Notes: generated from the letters alone by a model not told the origin. Positions 1 to 6,856 are shown, counted from the first letter of the stretch. The stretch: DNA of 11,390 nucleotides from an uncultured Pseudomonadota bacterium (GCA_903957805.1 CAJBQQ010000223.1:1-11390); one strand, 5' to 3'. Made by a program: numbers and translations.

Positions 1-447
1 GAAGCTCGTGTCACGAATAATAACTTGGTGCCATGATGCATCCTGCTCGGTGAAGAAACTACCGCCCCAGTAAACACCAAATAAATACACACCCAGCCAC
101 ATCATGAACGCAAAATAACGCTTGATCTCAAGCTTCGGATCTAGGTTATCCAGTTGCTCCTTTGTATCACGTGTCTTTAATATCCAACCCCATGTAATCA
201 ATGCAAACAACGGCATGATTATCATGTGCGCACGCCACAGACCCATCCAGACCCGCTCAAACTCCGGTTCCATCGAATCCATTCCGTGCGAATAGGCAAA
301 ACTGCGTTGAAACCAAATCCAGAAAGCCGCCACACACAGCATGAGCGCCATCCCAAACTTGTACCAACCTGAAGCGTACCAGAGCGACCTATCCCAGCCA
401 CCCTTAGCCGATCCTGCTTGGCTTGATGATCCTAGTGTTGTTGCCAT
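1..447 (-). CDS. amoC: Ammonia monooxygenase subunit C, amino-terminal 149 residues (partial)
   Basis: AmoC is an integral membrane subunit of the copper enzyme that oxidises ammonia to hydroxylamine. The reading frame is open from the ATG at 447 to the window edge, exactly 149 codons. The peptide starts MATTLGSSSQ and carries the beta-proteobacterial AmoC stretches FAYSHGMDSMEPEFE (50-64), WGWILKTRDTKEQLDNLDPK (86-105) and GGSFFTEQDASWHQVIIRD (128-146). Hydrophobic segments lie near residues 31-48, 73-91 and 112-130. Asp136 and His140 have the spacing of the Asp-x3-His part of the copper site known in the homologous PmoC; the third ligand, a His about 13 residues further on, falls outside the window. 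The start is fixed by GGAGG at 456-460, eight bases upstream. Whether amoA and amoB follow, or whether this is a singleton amoC copy, cannot be seen. Identity as AmoC is very sure; beta-AOB origin is likely from sequence recall. Confidence 0.96.
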   Translation of the reverse strand, partial: MATTLGSSSQAGSAKGGWDRSLWYASGWYKFGMALMLCVAAFWIWFQRSFAYSHGMDSMEPEFERVWMGLWRAHMIIMPLFALITWGWILKTRDTKEQLDNLDPKLEIKRYFAFMMWLGVYLFGVYWGGSFFTEQDASWHQVIIRDTSF

Positions 448-455
448 AATAATTA

Positions 456-460
456 CCTCC
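456..460 (-). promoter_or_regulatory. Strong ribosome binding site of amoC
   Basis: On the minus strand the sequence reads GGAGG, then eight bases, then ATG. This is a near-consensus Shine-Dalgarno site at good spacing. It fits the very high expression known for amo genes and decides the amoC start. Confidence 0.85.
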
Positions 461-481
461 TATCTCATTGATTTAAAACAA

Positions 482-510
482 ATTATACTCCTGCCGTCAC
501 CGCCAAAAGA
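482..510 (-). promoter_or_regulatory. Candidate amoC promoter (-10 only)
   Basis: The minus strand has a perfect TATAAT at 487-482, which would place transcription start near 475 with a leader of about 28 bases. No convincing -35 lies at 16-18 bases: 511-505 reads TTCTTTT. TTGGCG occurs upstream but leaves only 13 bases of spacer. It could be an activator-dependent promoter or chance, and a more distal promoter in the 414-base region is equally possible. Confidence 0.35.
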
Positions 511-766
511 ACGGGCCTTACATTTCTTGGACCGCCCAATTCCAATATAGTTTCAATTTATTTGCTGACCGGTTACCCCTGAAAACGAACCGATATTAAT
601 GATCATCTGCCGATAGTACCCTCCAAAATACTGAGTCACCGCAGTCACCACAGACACCCATCTCTTGTGAATTATGGCGGGCCCGCTTTCTGTTCTCCTA
701 GAAACTACAGAAATCGGTAAAATCAGCATGTCTAATTGTATTTCATTAAAAATACCCTCCTATCGG

Positions 767-795
767 GTCACCTGTGTTTTTAATGGGGATATAAC
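767..795 (+). promoter_or_regulatory. Weak candidate promoter for lolA and downstream genes
   Basis: GTCACC (767-772, 3 of 6 matches to the -35 consensus), 17 bases, then TATAAC (790-795, 5 of 6 matches to the -10). Start of transcription would be near 802, about 60 bases before lolA. Found by eye and easily a chance match. Confidence 0.3.
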
Positions 796-861
796 TCACA
801 AACATGGCTGGCTCTGATTAACTATAGCCAAATTCTTTGCAGACTTCTATCGAGAAATGTC

Positions 862-1485
862 ATGAGCTCTCCCGCCCGCCACTATCTCTTCTTACTGCTC
901 TGTCTGTCCCCTGCCGTGGCTCAGCCTGCTGCCATAGACAGCCTCAAGACCTTCGTCCAAGGTACTCGTACCGTTCGGGCAACATTTTCACAGACCCTGA
1001 TCGATCGAGATATGCGCATTCTGCAAAAAACGACCGGCACAATGCAGTTCGAGCGCCCCGGCAAGTTCAGATGGACGTACGAAAAGCCTTATGAGCAGCT
1101 AATCATTGGCGATGGTGTCAGGGTATGGTTTTACGACTACGACCTTAACCAGGTGACCGTGCGTAAGCTCGACCTTGCCATCGGTAGCAGTCCAGCGGCA
1201 CTACTCGCTGGCAATGGTGCCATTGAGTCTAACTTCGCTCTCAGTGAAAACGGCACTCAGGGTGGCCTAGAGTGGCTGGAAGCCCGACCCAAGAACAAGG
1301 AAGGCACCTTTGAACTGGTACGGCTGGGATTTACCCCGGCGGGGGTACTGACGGCGATGGAGTTACGCGATAATTTTGGCCAGACCACGATGCTTATTTT
1401 TTCCGGATTGGAGAAGAACCCCAGACTGGGAACTGACGTATTCAAATTTACTCCGCCCAAGAACGCGGACGTGATCAGTGACTGA
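862..1485 (+). CDS. lolA: Outer-membrane lipoprotein carrier protein LolA
   Basis: LolA is the periplasmic chaperone that takes lipoproteins released by LolCDE at the inner membrane and hands them to the outer-membrane receptor. The 207-residue product has an uncleaved length close to the family norm. It starts with a signal peptide: hydrophobic core at 8-18, probable cleavage after AVA at residue 20. The mature part shows the LolA pattern FSQT (42-45), GTMQFERPGKFRW (59-71), VWFYDYDLNQVTV (88-100) and the terminal FKFTPP (near 195). Arg65 in the ERPGKFRW segment corresponds to the conserved RP region of the family. The ribosome binding site is weak (GAGAA at 852-856). The last 8 bases overlap rarA, suggesting co-translation. 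lolA-rarA-serS is a known proteobacterial gene order, which supports the call. Confidence 0.95.
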   Translation: MSSPARHYLFLLLCLSPAVAQPAAIDSLKTFVQGTRTVRATFSQTLIDRDMRILQKTTGTMQFERPGKFRWTYEKPYEQLIIGDGVRVWFYDYDLNQVTVRKLDLAIGSSPAALLAGNGAIESNFALSENGTQGGLEWLEARPKNKEGTFELVRLGFTPAGVLTAMELRDNFGQTTMLIFSGLEKNPRLGTDVFKFTPPKNADVISD

Positions 1486-2791
1486 TCTATTCGAGAAGCA
1501 TAAACCGGCCGCGCCGCTCGCAGAGAGGCTCCGCCCCAAGAGTCTGGATGATGTCATCGGCCAGGCCCACTTACTCGGAGCGGGCAAGCCTTTGCGCCTT
1601 GCATTCGAGTCTGGAAAGCCTCATTCGATGATCCTGTGGGGCCCGCCCGGGACCGGCAAAACCACCCTGGCCCGACTCATGGCCATGGCATTTGATGCCG
1701 AGTTCGTTGCACTCTCGGCCGTACTATCGGGGGTTAAGGATATCCGCGAAGCGATTGAGCGAGCACAGATGTCGCTACAACAGTCTGGACGCCATACCAT
1801 CCTATTCGTGGATGAAGTACACCGATTTAATAAATCACAACAGGATGCATTTCTGCCGTATGTAGAACAGGGGTTGGTCACTCTAATCGGAGCCACTACC
1901 GAAAACCCCTCGTTTGAAGTCAATAGTGCACTGCTATCACGCGCACAGGTCTACGTGCTCACCGCACTGTCTGAAGATGAACTTGCAACTCTGTTCGAAC
2001 GGGCGGCAAGAGATTCACTCCAAGATCTGAAATTTACCGATGCCGCAAAAAGTCTATTAATCGGATACGCAGACGGAGATGCTAGACGCTTGCTCAATCT
2101 GATAGAACAGTTAGAAACTTCGGCTAAAACAGAGGGTGTCTTAGAGATTAATGGGGACTACTTAAGCAACGCCCTCTCCAGCAATGTACGTCGTTTCGAC
2201 AAGGGTGGGGATGAGTTTCATGACCAGATTTCAGCGCTGCATAAATCAGTACGCGGCTCCAACCCAGATGCAGCACTTTACTGGATGTGCCGCATGCTGG
2301 ATGGGGGCGCTGATCCACTTTATATCGGCCGGCGGTTGATCCGTGCAGCAGTGGAGGATGTTGGATTGGCCGATCCGCGAGCACTTCAGATATCGCTTGA
2401 TGCCTGCGAGACTTACGAGCGGCTTGGTAGTCCGGAGGGTGAGCTAGCACTTGCACAGGCGACTCTGTACTTGGCCTGCGCACCGAAGAGTAATGCTGCC
2501 TACCTGGCTTATAATAAAACACTGTCTTTTATCAAGAACGACCAGTCTCGACAGGTGCCTGGGCACTTACGTAATGCACCTACCAAATTGATGAAGGATC
2601 TCGGGATAGGACAGGAGTACCGCTATCCTCACGACAGCCCTGAGGCTTACGCTGCTGGAGAAAGCTACCTCCCTGATGGCATCCAAGATCTGAAGCTCTA
2701 CCAACCAACTGCGCGTGGGCTGGAAGGGAAAATATCAGAAAAGTTGGCACACCTGCACGAATTAGATAAACAGACTCAGAAAAAAACCTAG
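1478..2791 (+). CDS. rarA: Replication-associated recombination protein A, AAA+ ATPase (RarA/MgsA)
   Basis: RarA is a clamp-loader-like AAA+ ATPase that acts at stalled replication forks and single-stranded DNA ends. The product is 437 residues, normal for the family. Visible motifs in order are Walker A GPPGTGKTT (55-63), Walker B LFVDEVHRFNK (109-119), the sensor 1 stretch LIGATTENPSFEVN (136-149) and an arginine-finger segment ALLSRAQV (151-158). The carboxy-terminal half has the MgsA-type tetramerisation region, including a DGGADPLYIGRRLIRAAVEDVGLADP-like block around 275-300. It starts at GTG 1478, inside the end of lolA; no in-frame ATG sits close by, and MTDLFEKHKPAAPLAERLRP is the expected family amino terminus. 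The ribosome binding site is poor, so translation probably depends on coupling to lolA. Confidence 0.96.
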   Translation: MTDLFEKHKPAAPLAERLRPKSLDDVIGQAHLLGAGKPLRLAFESGKPHSMILWGPPGTGKTTLARLMAMAFDAEFVALSAVLSGVKDIREAIERAQMSLQQSGRHTILFVDEVHRFNKSQQDAFLPYVEQGLVTLIGATTENPSFEVNSALLSRAQVYVLTALSEDELATLFERAARDSLQDLKFTDAAKSLLIGYADGDARRLLNLIEQLETSAKTEGVLEINGDYLSNALSSNVRRFDKGGDEFHDQISALHKSVRGSNPDAALYWMCRMLDGGADPLYIGRRLIRAAVEDVGLADPRALQISLDACETYERLGSPEGELALAQATLYLACAPKSNAAYLAYNKTLSFIKNDQSRQVPGHLRNAPTKLMKDLGIGQEYRYPHDSPEAYAAGESYLPDGIQDLKLYQPTARGLEGKISEKLAHLHELDKQTQKKT

Positions 2792-2801
2792 AACCCCCTC
2801 C

Positions 2802-2817
2802 CCCATCGGTCGATGGG
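2802..2817 (+). repeat. Short perfect hairpin between rarA and serS
   Basis: CCCATCG (2802-2808) and CGATGGG (2811-2817) are perfect inverted copies separated by two bases (a 6-bp stem with a GGTC loop is more realistic). There is no T-run after it, so it is not a standard terminator. It could stabilise or process the mRNA upstream of serS. Confidence 0.4.
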
Positions 2818-2843
2818 TACAACACACATGACTTGGAGATTGC

Positions 2844-4136
2844 ATGCTAGATATTCAGCTATTACGTACCGATCTGGAGAATGTCGCGAAGCGCCTCTCC
2901 TCACGTGGATATACCTTTCCCGTAGAAGAGTTCAACTCATTGGAAACCGAGCGCAAAGTCATCCAGGCCCGCACCCAGGAACTGCAAGCACAGCGTAACT
3001 CAGCCTCCAAACAAATCGGCAACGCCAAGGGCAAGGGCGAGGATGTCAGTATCATCATGGCCGAGGTGGCGAGCCTTGGCGATGAGCTGAAACAGGCCGA
3101 GACCTTGCTCGAGGGGGTTCAGAGCCAGTTGCGGCAGTTACTATCCGGCACCCCCAACCTGCCCCATGAAAGCGTACCAGAGGGAAAGAATGAAAACGAC
3201 AACCAAGAGGTTCGTCGCTGGGGGACCCCCTACTCATTTGATTTTGCACCGAAAGATCATGTCAGCGTGGGCGAAGATCTCGGGCTGCTTGACTTCGAGA
3301 CCGCCGCAAAGCTCAGCGGAGCGCGCTTTAGTCTGATGAAGGGTGGACTCGCGCGACTACATCGCGCACTAACACAGCTCATGTTGGACACACATACGCA
3401 GGAACATGACTATACTGAAACTTATGTACCCTATCTGGTCAATGAGGAGAGCTTACGTGGTACCGGCCAGTTGCCAAAATTTGAGGAAGACCTGTTTACT
3501 GTGCCACATGGGGATCAAGGAAACTACTACCTAATTCCGACAGCCGAAGTCCCGCTCACCAACACCGTGCGCGATCAGATCGTATCGATGGAATCGCTGC
3601 CGATCAGGCTGACTGCACATTCACCCTGCTTCCGCTCCGAAGCAGGTAGTTACGGCAGGGATACTCGAGGCATGATCAGGCAGCACCAGTTTGACAAGGT
3701 GGAGCTTGTACAGATCGTCCACCCACAGAAATCTAATGAGGCTTTAGAGGAGCTCACCGGACATGCTGAGAAGATTCTACAGAAGCTGGAACTGCCCTAC
3801 CGGGTGATGTCTCTCTGTACAGGTGATATGGGATTCTCCGCTGCCAAGACCTACGATATTGAGGTCTGGTTACCCGCACAAAATGCCTACCGTGAGATCT
3901 CTTCATGCAGCAATTGCGAGGCATTCCAGGCGAGGCGTATGCAAGCACGGTTCCGTAATGAAAAGGGCAAACCGGAGCTGCTACACACCCTGAATGGGTC
4001 GGGCCTAGCGGTTGGTCGCACGCTGGTAGCAATTCTAGAGAATTTCCAGAATGCGGATGGCAGCGTCTCCATTCCAAGAGTCTTACAGCCCTATATGGGG
4101 GGCCTTACTCGTCTGACCAGACAGGACAGAAAATGA
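2844..4136 (+). CDS. serS: Serine--tRNA ligase (class II)
   Basis: SerRS charges tRNA-Ser (and tRNA-Sec where present) with serine in the cytoplasm. The 430-residue length is typical. The amino-terminal 105 residues are the two-helix coiled-coil arm that grips the long variable arm of tRNA-Ser, rich in Gln, Glu and Lys. The catalytic core follows: TAEVPLTN (233-240), motif 2 FRSEAGSYGRDTRGMIRQHQ (263-282), EISSCSNCEAFQARR (351-365), and motif 3 with LNGSGLAVGRTLVAILEN (383-400). It ends with IPRVLQPYMGG (410-420), a standard SerRS carboxy terminus. GGAG at 2835-2838 lies five bases before the ATG. It is separated from rarA by 52 bases and from the next gene by 42, so it may be part of the same transcript. 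Confidence 0.98.
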   Translation: MLDIQLLRTDLENVAKRLSSRGYTFPVEEFNSLETERKVIQARTQELQAQRNSASKQIGNAKGKGEDVSIIMAEVASLGDELKQAETLLEGVQSQLRQLLSGTPNLPHESVPEGKNENDNQEVRRWGTPYSFDFAPKDHVSVGEDLGLLDFETAAKLSGARFSLMKGGLARLHRALTQLMLDTHTQEHDYTETYVPYLVNEESLRGTGQLPKFEEDLFTVPHGDQGNYYLIPTAEVPLTNTVRDQIVSMESLPIRLTAHSPCFRSEAGSYGRDTRGMIRQHQFDKVELVQIVHPQKSNEALEELTGHAEKILQKLELPYRVMSLCTGDMGFSAAKTYDIEVWLPAQNAYREISSCSNCEAFQARRMQARFRNEKGKPELLHTLNGSGLAVGRTLVAILENFQNADGSVSIPRVLQPYMGGLTRLTRQDRK

Positions 4137-4163
4137 ACCACACGGCACTTGCCTCATCACTAC

Positions 4164-4169
4164 AGGAGA
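4164..4169 (+). promoter_or_regulatory. Ribosome binding site deciding the start of the helical protein gene
   Basis: AGGAGA at 4164-4169 is nine bases before the ATG at 4179. The frame is also open from a TTG at 4149, but that codon lacks a ribosome binding site and the extra ten residues would overlap this good one, so 4179 is preferred. Confidence 0.8.
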
Positions 4170-4178
4170 TCCTTAACC

Positions 4179-4865
4179 ATGCAGAACGACACAAGCAATA
4201 CGATTGATAGCGCTAAGCTCGAGTCCGAGGTGCGGGACGCCGTTGCACAGGGTGATAACGTGCAGGAGTCTGTCCAGCGACTAACCCTCAAAGCACTGAG
4301 CTCAGAGATCAATGATCTTGCATCCTTACGGCGCGTCATCACCGCAGTGATGAGGGGAGCACGTGACGGGGTACAACAGAGGTTACAACAAACAACCTCA
4401 CAATCAAACACAGTAAAAATCCAACTGACAGATGCGATTGCCGGACTGGATGCTGCCCTGGCGCAGCTTGCTGAGGCGTCAAAATTGGCGGTTGAGGAGG
4501 CGGCCAGTCGGGCTCGTAAATTTTCAAATGAGGAGCTCACTCGCGCTCGCTCAGATCTAGAGAGCTTAGAGGCCATGTTCTTAGAGACGTTACAGTCCTC
4601 AGCCTCGACCGCGAAGGGATTGGTAGCGGACACCCTTCACGATCTGGTCACACATGCAAAACTCAATGGCACCGCTGTGGGTTCACAGTTGCAAGATACC
4701 CTGACAGCCTTCACCCAACAGATGACATCGACCGGTCAGTCTCAACTTGAGTCGGGTGTAAAACTGACCCACGCCACCTCTGATCTGTTGCGCAAAGTTG
4801 CTGCCGGGATGCTCGGTGGCCTGGCAGAACGAGTCAAGCCAGGCGAAAAGCACCAGAGCAGCTAA
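4179..4865 (+). CDS. Unrecognised long-helix protein, possibly DUF6781-like, upstream of an ABC1 kinase
   Basis: The 228-residue product is soluble, with no signal peptide, no membrane span, no cysteine and no tryptophan. It is rich in Ala, Gln, Ser, Thr and Leu. Almost the whole chain looks alpha-helical with heptad-like spacing: for example AIAGLDAALAQLAEASKLAV near 86-105 and FSNEELTRARSDLESLEAMF near 115-134. Glycine or proline appears rarely until the end (AAGMLGGLAERVKPGEK). This resembles phasin or apolipoprotein-type amphipathic helices that coat lipid or polymer surfaces, but that is a fold impression only. From memory it may belong to DUF6781; I could not check. Its stop codon overlaps the start of the next gene (TAATG at 4863-4867), so the two are almost certainly translationally coupled and may work together. 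An alternative is a structural or regulatory partner of the kinase. No function is assigned. Confidence 0.85.
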   Translation: MQNDTSNTIDSAKLESEVRDAVAQGDNVQESVQRLTLKALSSEINDLASLRRVITAVMRGARDGVQQRLQQTTSQSNTVKIQLTDAIAGLDAALAQLAEASKLAVEEAASRARKFSNEELTRARSDLESLEAMFLETLQSSASTAKGLVADTLHDLVTHAKLNGTAVGSQLQDTLTAFTQQMTSTGQSQLESGVKLTHATSDLLRKVAAGMLGGLAERVKPGEKHQSS

Positions 4866-6610
4866 TGCTCTGGCAGGCCCTGATGGCGGCACGCGACCTC
4901 GGTCGCCTGCACGAGATCGCATCGATCCTGATCCGCCATGGTTTTGGCAACATGGTGCGCAGGATGGGCCTCGCCAAACCACTGGAACGGGCTGGACGGG
5001 CATTACACTGGCATGAAGCAGAGGAGACGGCCCGACTCGAGCCTCATGCCCGTGTAAGACGAGCACTGGAAGAGTTAGGCCCGACTTTCGTCAAGCTCGG
5101 CCAGATTCTTGCTACACGTGTAGACCTCTTTGCACCCGAGTGGATAGCAGAGTTCAGCAAGCTGGAAGATTGCGTTCCTGCCGTTCCCTATTCCGCGATA
5201 CTTCAGCAACTGACAGAAGATCTAGGTGCCCCTCCCGAAGAGATATTTGACTCATTCGATCCGGAACCTCTGGCAGCCGCATCCATCGCCCAGGTATACC
5301 GGGCTCGCCTTAAAGATGGCACCGAGGTGGTGGTTAAGGTGCGCCGCCCCGGGATCCTGCCAATCATCGAGTCTGATCTACGCTGGCTGTCAAGATTAGC
5401 GGAATGGGCTGAGACAGAGAACCCTGAACTACGCTACTTCCGCCCCCAGGAGGTGGTCCGACAGTTTGCCCAGTCGCTACGTCATGAGCTCGATTTTGCC
5501 GCTGAATGCCATAACGCTGAGAGCATTGCGGCTAACTTTGCGGGATACTCTGACTCTGACTCTCTACCCAACCCATCTAACCCTGATGACACGCCTGCGA
5601 TCATCGTCATCCCTCGTGTCTATTGGGAGTGGACCGGGGAGCGGGTATGTGTACAAGAATACATCGCCGGCATTCCCGGTCGGGACCTTGATGCTGTCGA
5701 TCATGCAGGGCTTGATCGCAGGATACTCGCGCACCGCGGTGCACGGGCTGTGATAAAGATGGTCATCAAGGATGGCTTATTTCACGCTGACCCGCATCCT
5801 GGCAACCTGTTCTACTTGCCTGGCAACCGCATCGCCTTCATCGATTTCGGCATGGTTGGGCGACTTACCGAGGAACGGCGTGATCAGTTGATTCATCTCT
5901 TGTTGGGTCTGTTACAACGTGACCCCACCCGTGTCGTTGACGTCCTGCTTGATTGGACGAGCGACGGCGTGGCCGATGAGAGCGGACTGATACTAGCAAT
6001 TCAAACCTTCGTCCAGCAGTACCAAGGTGTCCCGCTAAAGCAGCTCAGATTCGGCACCATGTTCTCTGAAATCGTAGCCAACTTGCGTGAGCACAAGCTT
6101 GTCCTGCCCCCCGACCTGGCACTCCTCACCAAGGCATTCATCACGCTTGAAGGACTGGGCTGTGAGCTTGAACCGGACTTTGATATGGCCGGCGAAGCAC
6201 TTCCACTATTACGCGCAGAAATGTTGGCCCGTTATACCCCCTCATCGCTTGTTAAGCGGGGCTGGCGCGCGACCAGCGAGATGCTGGGGCTCATTACCGA
6301 CCTGCCTCATGATCTCTCTCGTCTCATACGCGCTGCCAGACGTGGCAAACTAGATATTCATATTGATGTGTTGCACCTCAAGCATGTCGGAGACCAGCTC
6401 GATGGCGCTGTTAACCGACTCTCCGCCGGTCTCATTATCGCCGCACTCATCATCGGCTCCTCCATCGTCATGACCGTTGTTGGTGGACCCACACTGATGG
6501 GGCTACCCTTCTTTGGGGTACTTGGATCCTTCTGCGCAACAATCGGTGTGGTATGGTTATTGCGCTCAATCCATCGTAGCAATAAGGCAGATCGAGAATC
6601 AAGGCCGTAA
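4865..6610 (+). CDS. ABC1/AarF/UbiB-family atypical kinase, membrane-anchored
   Basis: The family includes UbiB, an ATPase needed for ubiquinone synthesis, and related proteins linked to quinone and lipid homeostasis. The 581-residue product shows the family marks in order: the KxGQ motif in FVKLGQ (75-80), the Ala-rich loop AAASIAQVYRA (137-147) that replaces the usual kinase glycine loop, the lysine in VVVKVRRPG (155-163), the catalytic HADPHPGNL (307-315) and the metal-binding DFG (327-329). Two carboxy-terminal hydrophobic segments (about 521-540 and 546-567) match the membrane anchor of UbiB-type members. A Ser-Asp-Pro-rich insert at 228-243 separates conserved blocks. No ubiE or ubiJ gene is adjacent, so calling it ubiB would go too far. 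It starts with ATG overlapping the previous stop; its own ribosome binding site is not clear (GCAGC-rich), supporting coupling. Family membership is very sure; exact substrate is unknown. Confidence 0.93.
   Translation: MLWQALMAARDLGRLHEIASILIRHGFGNMVRRMGLAKPLERAGRALHWHEAEETARLEPHARVRRALEELGPTFVKLGQILATRVDLFAPEWIAEFSKLEDCVPAVPYSAILQQLTEDLGAPPEEIFDSFDPEPLAAASIAQVYRARLKDGTEVVVKVRRPGILPIIESDLRWLSRLAEWAETENPELRYFRPQEVVRQFAQSLRHELDFAAECHNAESIAANFAGYSDSDSLPNPSNPDDTPAIIVIPRVYWEWTGERVCVQEYIAGIPGRDLDAVDHAGLDRRILAHRGARAVIKMVIKDGLFHADPHPGNLFYLPGNRIAFIDFGMVGRLTEERRDQLIHLLLGLLQRDPTRVVDVLLDWTSDGVADESGLILAIQTFVQQYQGVPLKQLRFGTMFSEIVANLREHKLVLPPDLALLTKAFITLEGLGCELEPDFDMAGEALPLLRAEMLARYTPSSLVKRGWRATSEMLGLITDLPHDLSRLIRAARRGKLDIHIDVLHLKHVGDQLDGAVNRLSAGLIIAALIIGSSIVMTVVGGPTLMGLPFFGVLGSFCATIGVVWLLRSIHRSNKADRESRP
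5547..5563 (+). repeat. Short in-frame hexanucleotide repeat inside the ABC1 kinase gene
   Basis: ACTCTG occurs twice followed by ACTCT, nearly three copies. It encodes alternating Ser and Asp in a flexible insert (residues 229-233). Changes in copy number would keep the frame. Confidence 0.6.
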
Positions 6611-6786
6611 TAAAGGGGGATAACAAGTTCTATCTGTCTCGACAATCCGTCTGACAGATCACATCCAAATTTTATAAGGGATATTGAGCCACTTTCACTG
6701 TCAAAGTGGAATAGGTACGGCTTACTTTGCTGATGTAATCACTGGCGATGGCCCGGCCTTAAGTCTTCGTTTTCAGAAAAGCTGAT

Positions 6787-6804
6787 ACGGCCTTGGCCGT
6801 TTTT
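6787..6804 (+). terminator. Candidate rho-independent terminator after the ABC1 kinase gene
   Basis: ACGGC, loop CTTG, GCCGT, followed at once by a run of five T. The stem is short (5 bp) but GC-rich and the T-run is in place for plus-strand transcription. It lies about 180 bases after the kinase stop. Confidence 0.5.
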
Positions 6805-6823
6805 GAGATACAGGATGGTATTT

Positions 6824-6856
6824 AAAAATGGCGGGAGAGATTCCCGCCATTTTTTT
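6824..6856. terminator. Strong bidirectional terminator between convergent genes
   Basis: A 13-bp perfect stem (6824-6836 with 6842-6854) has the core GGCGGGA/TCCCGCC and a five-base loop. It is followed by seven T on the plus strand and, read on the minus strand, by five T. It sits directly after the stop of the minus-strand thioredoxin-like gene at 6861 and can also stop readthrough from the plus-strand kinase gene. Confidence 0.9.

Larger units (their letters stand above)
448..861. other. Divergent intergenic region between amoC and lolA
   Basis: This 414-base stretch lies between two divergent genes and holds no ORF that resembles a known protein. Visible elements are the amoC ribosome binding site and TATAAT candidate, a 10-base perfect palindrome GCGGGCCCGC at 677-686, and a repeated TACCCTCC motif at 627-634 and 753-760 (GGAGGGTA on the amoC strand). 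Candidate lolA promoter elements sit at 767-795. It is long for a housekeeping divergent region, and long leaders are common upstream of amo operons, so most of it probably controls amoC. No tRNA or transposon end was seen. Confidence 0.6.

Noticed and set aside
341..550. Plus-strand open frame over the amoC start
   Set aside because: It lies antisense to clearly recognisable AmoC codons and has no ribosome binding site or family resemblance.
557..611. Minus-strand 17-codon frame (MIINIGSFSG...) preceded by GGAGGG, as a leader peptide for amoC
   Set aside because: The distance from GGAGGG to the ATG is too long (over ten bases), and there is no attenuator hairpin with T-run after it. Chance is more likely.
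733..760. Minus-strand four-codon frame (MKYN) with GGAGG upstream
   Set aside because: Too short to judge and without any downstream regulatory structure.
2148..2522. Minus-strand 124-codon frame inside rarA
   Set aside because: Antisense to strongly conserved RarA sequence, with no ribosome binding site or known family.
4149..4178. TTG start at 4149 extending the helical protein by ten residues
   Set aside because: The AGGAGA site at 4164-4169 serves the ATG at 4179, and the extension would run through it.
4160..4633. Minus-strand 157-codon frame opposite the helical protein gene
   Set aside because: The plus-strand gene has the ribosome binding site and coupled context. The antisense frame is Ser/Cys/Arg-rich, typical of a shadow of an Ala/Gln-rich gene.
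6632..6709. MITE or insertion-sequence remnant in the convergent region
   Set aside because: The inverted repeats are only 7 bp, different from each other, and no target-site duplication or transposase fragment is visible.
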